Source: Kordia sp050633145
GTDB lineage: Bacteria; Bacteroidota; Bacteroidia; Flavobacteriales; Flavobacteriaceae
Reading direction: 5' to 3'
NCBI RefSeq assembly: GCF_050633145.1
Contig: NZ_JBOEFY010000012.1
Location: 78,431-142,430 of the forward strand
Length of the DNA: 64,000 bases
Under the pieces are notes generated by a model. It had not been told where the DNA came from. It did no database searches and saw only the letters and a program-made list of their open reading frames with translations. The position numbers and the translations under genes were made by a program. Of the stretch, positions 1-8,567 are shown in pieces (the stretch's first letter is position 1; each line of letters begins with the position of its first letter).

Positions 1-739
1 CTCTTGTGTTTGCTTCGTTAATTTTGAAAGAAACTTCAATATCTAAATCATGAGCATCATCATGAGCAACTTTTAAGAAGTTCATTAAATCATGATCGTC
101 ATTAAATAATCCTTTTGTTTTTAGTGTTAACGTATCACCTACTTTAGCTCCAACAAATTTGTTAAGGTTTCTTTTTCCTTTTAATTTATCTAAAGAGAAA
201 GTAACATTGTTTTCAATTTCTTTTTCTTCGTTAGAAAAGATTCCAGTTACTTCAGATTCTTCAGTTACCTCATCTTGACTAATCAATTTTCCGTATTGCT
301 TACGAATATTTTCAACTTGTCCGTCAATCATTTTGTCATCAGCAACAATATTGTATTGTGTAATGGCATTTTCTTGTAAGTCTACATTGAATTCTGGCGC
401 TAAACCTAATTCAAATTCAAAAGAAAAAGATTCTGCGTCCCAGTCAAACTCTTCTTGCATTCTTGGTAATGGATTTCCAAGAATATCAAGTTTTTCTTCT
501 ACTAAATATTTGTTTAAGCTTTCTTGTAAAAGTTTGTTTACCTCATCAACTAATACTGCTTTCCCGTATTGTTTTTTCACCAATCCCATAGGAACGTGTC
601 CTTTTCTGAAACCAGGAATATTTGCTGTTTTCTTGTAATCTGTTAAGATTTTAGTCACTTTGTCACTGTAATCTTCTTTTTCAATGCTTACAGTAACAAC
701 TGCATTAAGTGCATCTATATTTTCTCTTGTTATATTCAT
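1..739 (-). CDS. tig: Trigger factor, N-terminal part (gene runs off the left edge)
   Basis: This is the ribosome-associated chaperone and peptidyl-prolyl isomerase that binds nascent chains at the exit tunnel. About 246 residues are visible. They begin MNITRENIDALNAVV and carry the ribosome-docking signature GFRKGHVP near residues 43-50, followed by the start of the PPIase/substrate-binding part. The C-terminal half lies outside the window, so the entry is partial by position and not broken. A perfect flavobacterial promoter (TACTTTTG with TTG 20 nt upstream) lies just before the start, which supports the ATG at 739. Identification rests on the overall N-domain pattern and the GFRKG motif. 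Confidence 0.93.
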   Translation of the reverse strand, partial: MNITRENIDALNAVVTVSIEKEDYSDKVTKILTDYKKTANIPGFRKGHVPMGLVKKQYGKAVLVDEVNKLLQESLNKYLVEEKLDILGNPLPRMQEEFDWDAESFSFEFELGLAPEFNVDLQENAITQYNIVADDKMIDGQVENIRKQYGKLISQDEVTEESEVTGIFSNEEKEIENNVTFSLDKLKGKRNLNKFVGAKVGDTLTLKTKGLFNDDHDLMNFLKVAHDDAHDLDIEVSFKINEANTR

Positions 740-769
740 CTTCTTAATTGTGATATGAAAATTGGCTTG

Positions 770-800
770 CAAAAGTACATTATTTTTAAAAGCGAATCAA
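770..800 (-). promoter_or_regulatory. Promoter of tig
   Basis: On the minus strand TACTTTTG (770-777) matches the Bacteroidota -7 consensus TAnnTTTG exactly. A TTG (798-800) lies 20 nt upstream, as expected for the -33 element. It lies about 30 nt before the tig ATG. Confidence 0.75.
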
Positions 801-916
801 GTTTTTAAACAATTGTGTATCAGTTTATTTTTACTGCAATTACAGAAATTTTGATACATATTATTTATGAGGAAGTTTTTTTGTATTGATTTTCATTTTA
901 TTTGAAACTTTTACAC

Positions 917-948
917 ATAAAAAAAGCACCGATTTCTCAGTGCTTTTC
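917..948 (-). terminator. Intrinsic terminator after the GDSL lipoprotein gene
   Basis: A GC-containing stem (GCACTGA/TCGGTGC read on the minus strand, with one G-T pair) and a GAAA loop is followed by a T run. It sits 23 nt past the lipoprotein stop codon and before the tig promoter. Confidence 0.8.
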
Positions 949-970
949 TCTATATGTATTTTGTATCATT

Positions 971-2485
971 TTAGTTCGTTGGAACTACAGTAACTCCTGG
1001 ATAGTATCCTGCAGTTACTCTTGGTACATTAGCACCATATTTTTCATTTACAACTCTAATGAATTCGTCTGCAACAATTGCATAACCTCTTGAGTTTGGA
1101 TGTACACCATCTAAAGAGAATACTGCTGTAGATATTGCATCGCTAGATCCATCAAAATAGTTGTTTGTATAAATTTGCCCATCAGCAGTACGCAAACCAG
1201 AAACTAATTCTTCTAATTTAACTGCCATATCTGCTACTGCTAAATCATTTGCTGCTGCAATAGCCACAATTGTATTGTTGTATGCTGTTCTAGCATTTCT
1301 CACCAATTGAATTTCTGTAGCAGTTAATACCCAGTTATCAGCTAAAGGCACTCCAACTCCATTTATAGAAGCAGGATTTCCTGGCTCCGCGAAGGTTCCG
1401 ATGAATCCTAAAGATGGTAATACCATTAAATCATCTATTGTTGCTTGTCTGTAGCTTGGAATTCCAGATCCAGTAAGATTTGTCAAGTCTTCATCAACTA
1501 TAACTACTGCATTTTGACCTGCAGAGAATGAAATTGTTCTTTGCGCCGCTTCCGATGCTGTAATTAAACCATTTGCTGCTGCAAATTGCAATCCTCCATT
1601 ATACCCTGCATAACCACCGTTAGCAAGCGCTGCAGTTTGTGCATCCATTGGAATTGGATTGTAAGGAACTGTTGTAAAGTATGGAATAGATGTTACATCT
1701 GGTAAAGTAGCTACCACACCTTTTGCTCCGTTAGCCGTTAAGGCATCAACTAAAGCTTGGTATGTAAATGCAAATACACCTGGATCTGTAATATCGTTAA
1801 ATCCATAAGATAATACATTTGGATTTCCTGTTCTATCAACTCCTACTCCTCCAGAAGTCGCATATGATAAGATATCATTGTTTCCTATCCAAAGTGCAAA
1901 AAACGTAGGATTTAAAGAAGTTGCATCTCCAATTACTGTAGCATTTGATGTCGTTGCATGTCTTACATAGTAAGGGTTTGCTGCTCCGATTGCTAAGTTA
2001 TTAATATCTCCGTATCCCGGAAAACCTAAGTGAAAAGATTTTGCACCTGGAACTCCCATGTTATTGTATGCAGTTTGCTGCAATGACGATACTTCTGCAG
2101 TAGGTGCTATATTTAGGTTTTCTGGTCTTCCTTGACTTGCGTCAATTACCAAACGCGTATCAAACCCTGGTAATGGATTTCCTGCTAATAAGAATCCTCC
2201 TGAATCATTTACATCATCATCATATGATGGTTGTGTAAATGCTCCTCCACCAGCAAAAGCAAATTTCTCTGCCATGATGTTTGGAAATGAGTTTTGTTGT
2301 CCGCTTCTAAATACAGTTCCATCCTGAAAACCAGCTGTTAGTGAGTTACCAACTGCAACAAATGTTGTAAAGTCTGCCGATCCACTTGTATACGTTCCGC
2401 TTTCGTCAATTGGATTATCAAATTCTGGTTCACAAGCAAATAATCCTAACGCTAATACTGCTATATATTTTATATTATTTTTCAT
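971..2485 (-). CDS. SGNH/GDSL-family lipoprotein hydrolase
   Basis: A predicted outer-membrane-anchored esterase or lipase of the SGNH superfamily, 504 residues. The start at 2485 is chosen because it gives a lipoprotein signal peptide ending in LGLFAC (lipid-modified Cys18). An upstream in-frame start at 2527 would overlap the preceding gene and bury the signal. Block I is GNSLTAG (residues 46-52, nucleophile Ser), block III is WIGNND, and block V is DGVHPNSRGY near the C-terminus with the catalytic Asp and His. The gene follows a FadL-type porin with 19 nt between them, so the two are probably cotranscribed. A role in releasing or processing a lipid substrate taken up by that porin is inference; the true substrate is unknown. 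Confidence 0.85.
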   Translation of the reverse strand: MKNNIKYIAVLALGLFACEPEFDNPIDESGTYTSGSADFTTFVAVGNSLTAGFQDGTVFRSGQQNSFPNIMAEKFAFAGGGAFTQPSYDDDVNDSGGFLLAGNPLPGFDTRLVIDASQGRPENLNIAPTAEVSSLQQTAYNNMGVPGAKSFHLGFPGYGDINNLAIGAANPYYVRHATTSNATVIGDATSLNPTFFALWIGNNDILSYATSGGVGVDRTGNPNVLSYGFNDITDPGVFAFTYQALVDALTANGAKGVVATLPDVTSIPYFTTVPYNPIPMDAQTAALANGGYAGYNGGLQFAAANGLITASEAAQRTISFSAGQNAVVIVDEDLTNLTGSGIPSYRQATIDDLMVLPSLGFIGTFAEPGNPASINGVGVPLADNWVLTATEIQLVRNARTAYNNTIVAIAAANDLAVADMAVKLEELVSGLRTADGQIYTNNYFDGSSDAISTAVFSLDGVHPNSRGYAIVADEFIRVVNEKYGANVPRVTAGYYPGVTVVPTN

Positions 2486-2504
2486 TTTTTTCTGCTCTTT
2501 GATA

Positions 2505-3758
2505 TTATAATTTGTACGATACTCCAATTCCTGCTACTAAAGCATTCGATTTATACTCTCCTTCAAATGATAAACGTTGTCCTGCTTCTACAAAGCTATT
2601 ATACGAATTATCAATTTCATTTGAATGTACATATAATACAGAGGCATCAATTGCCCATCTACTATTTAAGTTATACGAAAAACCAGCTGTAAAGTTTACT
2701 GAATCTGGTCTTGGCGTTTCTGGCGCAAAGAATCCATCTCTAATTGGTGATTCGTCAAAGTAAAATCCTGCTCTAACAGTTACTTTTTGAGAAGCTTCAT
2801 ACTGTGCTCCAATTTTGTAGATAGATGAATTTTTGTAGTTTCTTGGGTTTCTTGACAATCCTGCTGAGTTGAAAAATTGTACATCTAATGATTTGTACGC
2901 ATCCCAAAATGTTCTTGTATAATCAAAAGCAATTAACCATTTGTCTGCTGGCTTAAAAGAAGCTCCAAACGTTAATTCTGCTGGCAATGGTAAAGATGCT
3001 GTGAAGTCTCCATCAGCAAAACCTGCTGCTAAAGCTCCTGGCAAGTTTTCAAAATCTGCCGTTCCATCACCTCTTTCAACATCCATATTAATTTTTGAAC
3101 GATAATTAAATCCTAAGTTAATATCTTCCGTTGGACGAAACATAGCTCCAATTGTATAACCCCAAGCATTGATTCCAGAAGCATCAATTGTTACATTAGA
3201 ACGATTTCCAGCTTCATCTGATAAACTTCTAGATAAGTTTCTATTAAAGTTTACAGCTCCTGTTACATATATTGGTCCACCACCAACACTTAATTTATCA
3301 GATATTTTGATCGAAATTGTAGGTTGAACAAAAATTGCTGATAATTCAATATTGTTTACTAAGTGTGATCCTTCCCAATCTGTTGGCCATTCTACTCTAC
3401 TTCCGTAAGGTGTATATATTGCTATACCTGCAGACAACCAATCGTTAATTTTATAAGCTCCATACGCATAAAATGGAGTTCCAACTGGATTGTCAGCTTC
3501 TGCTGAATACCCAAATTCTCTGTTTTGATATGATGTATTTGAAAGCACAGCTGCTGCTCCTAGTGATACATTAAGCTTCCCATCTAAATATACTAGACCT
3601 GCAGGGTTGAAAAATGCTGATTCCGCACTTGTTACAACCGCAACTCCCGTATGTCCCATTGCCAATTGCTTATGACCTTGTACTCCGACTCTATATCCTC
3701 CAGCATATACTACCGAAGCCGAAAATGCCATGGTCAGTACCAATAATAGTTTCTTCAT
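2505..3758 (-). CDS. FadL/OMPP1/TodX-family outer membrane transporter
   Basis: A 417-residue beta-barrel protein with a signal peptide (MKKLLLVLTMAFSASVVYA). Its mature N-terminus GGYRVGVQGHKQLAMG is followed by the SAFFNPAGL motif typical of the FadL hatch/N-terminal region. Alternating aromatic strands follow, ending in a hydrophobic C-terminal strand. The family carries long-chain fatty acids and other hydrophobic compounds across the outer membrane. The GDSL lipoprotein gene directly downstream suggests a lipid uptake pair. A consensus promoter lies about 50 nt upstream of the start. The substrate cannot be read from the sequence. Confidence 0.9.
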   Translation of the reverse strand: MKKLLLVLTMAFSASVVYAGGYRVGVQGHKQLAMGHTGVAVVTSAESAFFNPAGLVYLDGKLNVSLGAAAVLSNTSYQNREFGYSAEADNPVGTPFYAYGAYKINDWLSAGIAIYTPYGSRVEWPTDWEGSHLVNNIELSAIFVQPTISIKISDKLSVGGGPIYVTGAVNFNRNLSRSLSDEAGNRSNVTIDASGINAWGYTIGAMFRPTEDINLGFNYRSKINMDVERGDGTADFENLPGALAAGFADGDFTASLPLPAELTFGASFKPADKWLIAFDYTRTFWDAYKSLDVQFFNSAGLSRNPRNYKNSSIYKIGAQYEASQKVTVRAGFYFDESPIRDGFFAPETPRPDSVNFTAGFSYNLNSRWAIDASVLYVHSNEIDNSYNSFVEAGQRLSFEGEYKSNALVAGIGVSYKL

Positions 3759-3808
3759 AATAAATAAAAATGTTGATTTAAGGTTAATTTTTCGTAAAAT
3801 TAAAGCAT

Positions 3809-3838
3809 CAAAATTAGCATAAATTATGATAAATACAA
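3809..3838 (-). promoter_or_regulatory. Promoter of the FadL-type porin/lipoprotein operon
   Basis: A perfect minus-strand TAATTTTG (3809-3816) has a TTG (3836-3838) 19 nt upstream. The leader to the porin ATG would be about 45 nt. Confidence 0.7.
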
Positions 3839-3885
3839 GGATTAAACGAATTTATTATGCATTCATAGTAAATTTAAAGTAATTC

Positions 3886-4656
3886 TTAAGAATTCAAAAA
3901 AAGCAAGGATTTTTCAAAAAATTCTTTGGGATTTTCAGCGTGTAACCAATGTCCTGCATTTGACACTTCTTGAATAATTGCTTTTGGAAAGTGTTGCTGT
4001 ATTGTTTCTTCATCACCTGTAAGAATATACTCCGATTTATCTCCTTTTAAGAATAAGGTATCTTTATCATAAAAAGCAAAATTAGACAATGGTTCTCCTA
4101 CTTCTTCTACATTTTCAATAAGTGCTTCCAAGTTGATACGTAAACCTAATGTTTTGTCTGCTTGCCAGAATAAGTTTTTAAGCAAGAATTGGCGTGTGCC
4201 AAAATCAGGTACATAATGTTCCATGATGTCTTCTGCTGCACTTCTACTAGTAAGTGTTTCTTTTTGAATAGCAACTAAGCCAGCCAGTATTTGCTCGTGA
4301 TGTGTTGGGTAGAATTTTGGCCCAATATCAACAATAATGAGTCTTTCAAGCATTTCTGGATAGTTGACAGAAAACAACATTGCCGTTTTTCCGCCCATAG
4401 AATGTCCTATTAACGAAATACGATCTAGCTGATGATGTTCGCAGTAGCGTTTTACATCTTCCGCAAGGAGATCATAATTAAATTCATCCGAATGAAAACT
4501 ACGTCCATGATTTCGTTGATCTATTAAATGTACTTGAAAACCAGCTGCTGCAAATTTCTTTCCGAGCGTTTTCCAGTTATCAGACATTCCCAAGAAACCA
4601 TGTAAAATTAACAACGGCTTTCCTTCGCTCCCAACAATATTAGAATGTAAAATCAT
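3886..4656 (-). CDS. Alpha/beta hydrolase (YbfF-like esterase)
   Basis: A 256-residue cytoplasmic alpha/beta hydrolase. The oxyanion-hole segment ILHGFLGMSDNWK (about 17-29) is followed by the nucleophile elbow GHSMGG (84-89, Ser86). The catalytic His lies in NAGHWLHAENP near residue 236. Length and motifs resemble E. coli YbfF, a short-chain acyl-ester hydrolase. Its ATG overlaps the pdxJ stop by one base (TAATG), so it is translationally coupled to pdxJ. That coupling is common in this phylum and need not mean a shared pathway. The physiological substrate is unknown. Confidence 0.85.
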   Translation of the reverse strand: MILHSNIVGSEGKPLLILHGFLGMSDNWKTLGKKFAAAGFQVHLIDQRNHGRSFHSDEFNYDLLAEDVKRYCEHHQLDRISLIGHSMGGKTAMLFSVNYPEMLERLIIVDIGPKFYPTHHEQILAGLVAIQKETLTSRSAAEDIMEHYVPDFGTRQFLLKNLFWQADKTLGLRINLEALIENVEEVGEPLSNFAFYDKDTLFLKGDKSEYILTGDEETIQQHFPKAIIQEVSNAGHWLHAENPKEFFEKSLLFLNS

Positions 4657-5372
4657 TATTTTAATTTGTTTAAATACATATTGACAACATTCTCTACACC
4701 TAGATATAATGACTCTGCAATTAGCGCATGACCAATAGACACTTCTAGCAAACCAGGAATTTCCTTGGCAAAAAATTCAATATTATCTAAACTTAAATCG
4801 TGCCCTGCATTGACTCCAATTCCCAATTCGTTTGATTGCACTGCACAATCAATGTAAGGCTGAATGGCTTTTGTATTCCCTAAACTATATTGATGTGCAA
4901 ACTCTTCCGTGTATAATTCAATACGATCTGTTCCAACAGCTTTAGCTCCATCAATCATTTTTATAACAGGATCGACAAATATTGAAGTACGAATTCCGTT
5001 ATTTTTAAACTCAGTAATCACTTCTGTTAAGAAATCTTTGTGCTTTATCGTATCCCAACCAGCATTTGAAGTAATTGCGTCTACTGCATCTGGCACTAAA
5101 GTTACTTGTGTTGGCTTTACTTCCAATACTAAATCCATAAACTTTTGAATTGGATTTCCTTCAATATTGTATTCTGTATGTACAATGGGTTTTAAATCGC
5201 GTGCATCTTGGTAACGAATATGACGTTCGTCTGGTCTTGGATGAATTGTGATTCCTTGTGCTCCATATTCTTGTACATCTTTTGCAAATTTTATTAAATT
5301 TGGGACATCACCACCTCTAGAATTTCGTAATGTGGCAATTTTATTTATGTTTACACTAAGTTTAGTTGTCAT
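4656..5372 (-). CDS. pdxJ: Pyridoxine 5'-phosphate synthase
   Basis: Condenses 1-deoxy-xylulose 5-phosphate with 3-amino-2-oxopropyl phosphate, the last ring-forming step of DXP-dependent vitamin B6 synthesis. The protein has 238 residues, the usual size for this TIM barrel. Family signatures visible are SVNINKIATLRNSRGG at the N-terminus, GITIHPRPDERHI (about 40-52), VTLVPD, the RIELYTE strand and GVNAGHDLSLDN near residue 195, with GHALIAESL at the phosphate end. It is the first gene of a two-gene unit with the hydrolase and is read away from the CBS protein gene. Confidence 0.95.
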   Translation of the reverse strand: MTTKLSVNINKIATLRNSRGGDVPNLIKFAKDVQEYGAQGITIHPRPDERHIRYQDARDLKPIVHTEYNIEGNPIQKFMDLVLEVKPTQVTLVPDAVDAITSNAGWDTIKHKDFLTEVITEFKNNGIRTSIFVDPVIKMIDGAKAVGTDRIELYTEEFAHQYSLGNTKAIQPYIDCAVQSNELGIGVNAGHDLSLDNIEFFAKEIPGLLEVSIGHALIAESLYLGVENVVNMYLNKLK

Positions 5373-5467
5373 TGCGTTATATTTTTAAACTGGGTACAAA
5401 AATACAAAGTTAGCATGCTTAGAAGTAGTTATTTTTAATTAATTTGCGCCCTCAAATCTTTTGTTCT

Positions 5468-6124
5468 ATGAATATTGCACAATATATATTGAATGACGTT
5501 ACACCATTATCTATTGATGATGTTGTAAAAGAAGCGCAATTGGTTTTTAATAAACTTACATTTTCGCACATTCCTATTACCGAAAACGGAGTCTATTTAG
5601 GATGTATGTCTGAGACAGATTCACATTGTTTTGATGCTGAAAAACCTATTAGCGAATGTCGCTATGCACTGGAACAGTTTTTTGTACGCGCTCAAACCAA
5701 TTGGATCGATGTTTTGGAAGCGTTTGCGCAAAACTCATCGAACATTATGCCTATTTTAAATGAGAAGAACGATTATATAGGTTATTATGAGTTAAATGAT
5801 ATCATTAGTATTTTTAACAAAACTCCTTTTTTACATGAGTTAGGGAGTGTTTTAATTGTTGAAAAAGGAATTAAAGATTATTCTTTTAGTGAAATCAGTC
5901 AAATTGTAGAATCGAACAATGCGCGTCTGTTAGGTGCATTTATTTCAAAAGCGGAACGTGATGTAGTACAAGTAACGATGAAGTTGAGCAATGCAGGTTT
6001 AAACGAAATTGTACAATCTTTTAGAAGGTATAGTTATAATATTGTTTCTGAATTTGCGGAAGACAGCTACATGCGAAGTTTAAAAGAACGTTCGGATTAT
6101 TTAGATAAATACTTGAACATTTAG
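5468..6124 (+). CDS. CBS-domain protein
   Basis: A 218-residue cytoplasmic protein with paired CBS-like modules, SIDDVVKEAQLVFNKLTFSHIPI near the N-terminus and a second around ILNEKNDYIGYYELNDIISIF (about residues 95-117). The C-terminal 90 residues resemble the regulatory extension seen in flavobacterial homologues. CBS pairs usually bind adenine nucleotides and sense energy state. The ATG at 5468 is preferred over a TTG 24 nt upstream. The stop is followed after 3 nt by nadK, so it may regulate or accompany NAD kinase. That link is inference from position. Confidence 0.8.
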   Translation: MNIAQYILNDVTPLSIDDVVKEAQLVFNKLTFSHIPITENGVYLGCMSETDSHCFDAEKPISECRYALEQFFVRAQTNWIDVLEAFAQNSSNIMPILNEKNDYIGYYELNDIISIFNKTPFLHELGSVLIVEKGIKDYSFSEISQIVESNNARLLGAFISKAERDVVQVTMKLSNAGLNEIVQSFRRYSYNIVSEFAEDSYMRSLKERSDYLDKYLNI

Positions 6125-6127
6125 GTC

Positions 6128-7012
6128 ATGAAGATTGGTATTTACGGTCAATTTTACCACAAAAACTCAGGAGAGTACATTACGTATTTGCTGCACAACT
6201 TACAGCAATACGGAGTAGATATTTATATTGAAAAGAAATACTATGAGATTTTTTCAGAGAAAATTGAGGTAAAAGAAACCTATAAAACGTTTGAATCTTA
6301 CGCTGATTTAGACGAATCATTCGATTTATTTTTTAGTATTGGTGGCGATGGAACTATTTTGAGAACCATCACACTTGTACAAGATTTAAACATTCCTATT
6401 ATAGGAATAAATACAGGAAGACTTGGTTTTTTAGCAACTATTCAAAAAGAAGAAATTCAAGAAGCGATTGCTAAAATTGTTAGAAAAGAATACACTGTTA
6501 TTGAAAGAAGTGTACTTGCGGTTGAAACTTCTCCCACTAATGAAGATATTTTAGAAATGAATTTTGCCTTAAACGAAGTTACTGTCGCCAGAAAAGATAC
6601 CACTTCCATGATTACGGTAAAAACACATTTAAATGATGAATATTTAACTTCATATTGGGCAGATGGATTAATTGTAGCTACTCCAACTGGCTCTACAGGA
6701 TATTCACTAAGTTGTGGCGGCCCCGTAATTACACCAAATAATAATAATTTTGTATTAACACCAATTGCGCCACATAACTTAAATGCGCGTCCATTAGTAA
6801 TCCCCGATCATACTACCATTAGACTAGAAGTGTCTGGTCGTGAAGACAAACATCTTATTTCTTTAGATTCTCGAATTGCAACTGTAAACATTAATAGCAT
6901 GATTACTATCAAAAAAGCCCCTTTTACAGTAAAGCTTGTAGAGCTTAAAGGGCAGAGTTTCTTAAAAACACTTCGAAAAAAACTTCTTTGGGGCGAAGAT
7001 AAACGAAATTAA
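6128..7012 (+). CDS. nadK: NAD kinase
   Basis: Phosphorylates NAD to NADP in the cytoplasm. The protein has 294 residues, a normal length. The diagnostic GGDGT is at residues 72-76 (Asp catalytic), NEVTVARKD occurs in the middle, and the glycine-rich PTGSTGYSLSCGGP lies near 180-193. It is tightly linked to the upstream CBS gene (3-nt gap). The order nadK, DUF6089, uppS, bamA, ompH is a conserved arrangement in Flavobacteriaceae, where this set sits with outer-membrane biogenesis genes. Confidence 0.96.
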   Translation: MKIGIYGQFYHKNSGEYITYLLHNLQQYGVDIYIEKKYYEIFSEKIEVKETYKTFESYADLDESFDLFFSIGGDGTILRTITLVQDLNIPIIGINTGRLGFLATIQKEEIQEAIAKIVRKEYTVIERSVLAVETSPTNEDILEMNFALNEVTVARKDTTSMITVKTHLNDEYLTSYWADGLIVATPTGSTGYSLSCGGPVITPNNNNFVLTPIAPHNLNARPLVIPDHTTIRLEVSGREDKHLISLDSRIATVNINSMITIKKAPFTVKLVELKGQSFLKTLRKKLLWGEDKRN

Positions 7013-7065
7013 GAGCAATAAAACCCTGCAAATTATGTTTAAAAGCCATAGGTTTATTTTATGAA

Positions 7066-7096
7066 TTGCCTATAACAAAAGAGAATACTATATTTG
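7066..7096 (+). promoter_or_regulatory. Promoter of the DUF6089-uppS-bamA unit
   Basis: A perfect TATATTTG (7089-7096) has a TTG at 7066-7068, 20 nt upstream. It lies 17 nt before the ATG at 7113, giving a very short leader. It argues against the TTG start at 7104. Confidence 0.7.
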
Positions 7097-7112
7097 CAAA
7101 CTTTTGATACCT

Positions 7113-7799
7113 ATGAGAAGACTCGTTATAATGTTGGTTGGTTTTACTTTAGCCCAAACTATGAATGCACAACTCCACGAAATTGGAGGGTACATTGGCT
7201 ATAGTAATTTTATTGGTGATGTGGGATCAACACAGTATATTAATCCAAACCATTTGGCGTATGGAGCTATATATAAATGGAATAGAAGTGAAAGACATTC
7301 GTTTAGAGCATCTATCACACGAACACTATTAGAAGGAAAAGATATTAATTCTGATGATCCGTCAAGAAATCTAAGAGGATTACAGTTTACAAATACGATT
7401 ACTGAATTGTCATTAGGTATTGAATTTACTTTTTGGGAATTTAATTTACACGAAACAGATGCGCAAGGCGCACCATATTTATATACAGGTGTTTCATATT
7501 TTGGCTATGACACACTATTTTTGGATGATGGTAAAATTATCTCTTATGGAGATGACAATACTTTTGCTATTCCGATGGCATTAGGATATAAAATGACCAT
7601 TTCAGATAAATGGGTATTAGGTTTAGAAATTGGCGCTCGATATACTTTTACGGATGATATAGATGGAAGCAATCCAGTAAATGATAAAGAAGATTTTGAC
7701 AATTTGAAGTTTGGAAATATAAATAGTAACGATTGGTATATGTTTACGGGAATTACCCTAACCTATACTTTTGGAAAAAAACCCTGTTATTGTTACTAG
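7113..7799 (+). CDS. DUF6089-type outer membrane beta-barrel protein
   Basis: A 228-residue secreted protein with a cleavable signal peptide (MRRLVIMLVGFTLAQTMNAQ) and a run of short amphipathic strands ending in TGITLTYTFGKKPCYCY. This is the pattern of the DUF6089 family found between nadK and uppS in Bacteroidota. The family is an outer-membrane barrel of unknown role, and its fixed place ahead of uppS and bamA suggests a link to envelope assembly. The ATG at 7113 is supported by the promoter position. The terminal CYCY is unusual for a barrel end and may mark a periplasmic tail. Confidence 0.8.
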   Translation: MRRLVIMLVGFTLAQTMNAQLHEIGGYIGYSNFIGDVGSTQYINPNHLAYGAIYKWNRSERHSFRASITRTLLEGKDINSDDPSRNLRGLQFTNTITELSLGIEFTFWEFNLHETDAQGAPYLYTGVSYFGYDTLFLDDGKIISYGDDNTFAIPMALGYKMTISDKWVLGLEIGARYTFTDDIDGSNPVNDKEDFDNLKFGNINSNDWYMFTGITLTYTFGKKPCYCY

Positions 7800-7819
7800 T
7801 GTAGCAAGCAAAAACACGA

Positions 7820-8560
7820 ATGAGTTTAGAGGAGAAAATACAGAAAGACTTTTTGCCGCAACATTTAGCCATTATTATGGACGGAAATGGTCGTTGGGCA
7901 AAACAAAAAGGAAGACTTCGTGTATTTGGTCATGAGAATGGAACTAAATCTGTACGACAAACCGTAGAAACTTGTGCCAAACTTGGTATTAAAAATTTAA
8001 CACTTTATGCTTTCTCTACTGAAAATTGGAATCGCCCAAAACTAGAAGTAGAAGCATTGATGCGTTTACTAGTTTCTTCTTTACGAAAAGAACTTAAAAT
8101 CCTTCAAAAAAACAACATAAAACTACAAGCCATTGGTTCTCTGGACACACTCCCTAAAAGAGCCAAAAGAGAATTGTTTGAGGTTATCGAAAAGACTAAA
8201 GATAACACACACATGACATTAACACTGGCATTGAGCTACGGTTCAAGAGAAGAATTAAAAAATGCTGTTAAAGAAATATGTCATAAAGTTAAAAATAATA
8301 TAATTTCTTTGGAATCTATTGACGAATCCATTATTAATCAGCATCTTTACACGCAAAATTTACCAGATGTAGATTTACTTATACGTACTAGTGGAGAACA
8401 CCGTATAAGTAATTTTTTGCTATGGCAAATTGCATATGCTGAACTATATTTTACCGACGTATTATGGCCAGATTTTAGCAAGGAAAATTTATATGAAGCG
8501 TTGATTAATTATCAAAATAGAGAACGAAGATTTGGAAAAACAAGCGAACAAATTAATTAG
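7820..8560 (+). CDS. uppS: Isoprenyl transferase (undecaprenyl diphosphate synthase)
   Basis: Makes the C55 lipid carrier used for peptidoglycan and polysaccharide export. The protein is 246 residues with the cis-prenyltransferase signature MDGNGRWAKQKG (residues 20-31, catalytic Asp21). LTLYAFSTENWNRP follows, then LSYGSREEL and the C-terminal RTSGEHRISNFLLWQ and ELYFTDVLWPDF. In most homologues the second motif reads RTSGE.RLSNFLLWQ; here Ile replaces Leu, a conservative change. The stop is 7 nt before the bamA ATG. Confidence 0.96.
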   Translation: MSLEEKIQKDFLPQHLAIIMDGNGRWAKQKGRLRVFGHENGTKSVRQTVETCAKLGIKNLTLYAFSTENWNRPKLEVEALMRLLVSSLRKELKILQKNNIKLQAIGSLDTLPKRAKRELFEVIEKTKDNTHMTLTLALSYGSREELKNAVKEICHKVKNNIISLESIDESIINQHLYTQNLPDVDLLIRTSGEHRISNFLLWQIAYAELYFTDVLWPDFSKENLYEALINYQNRERRFGKTSEQIN

Positions 8561-8567
8561 AATTTTA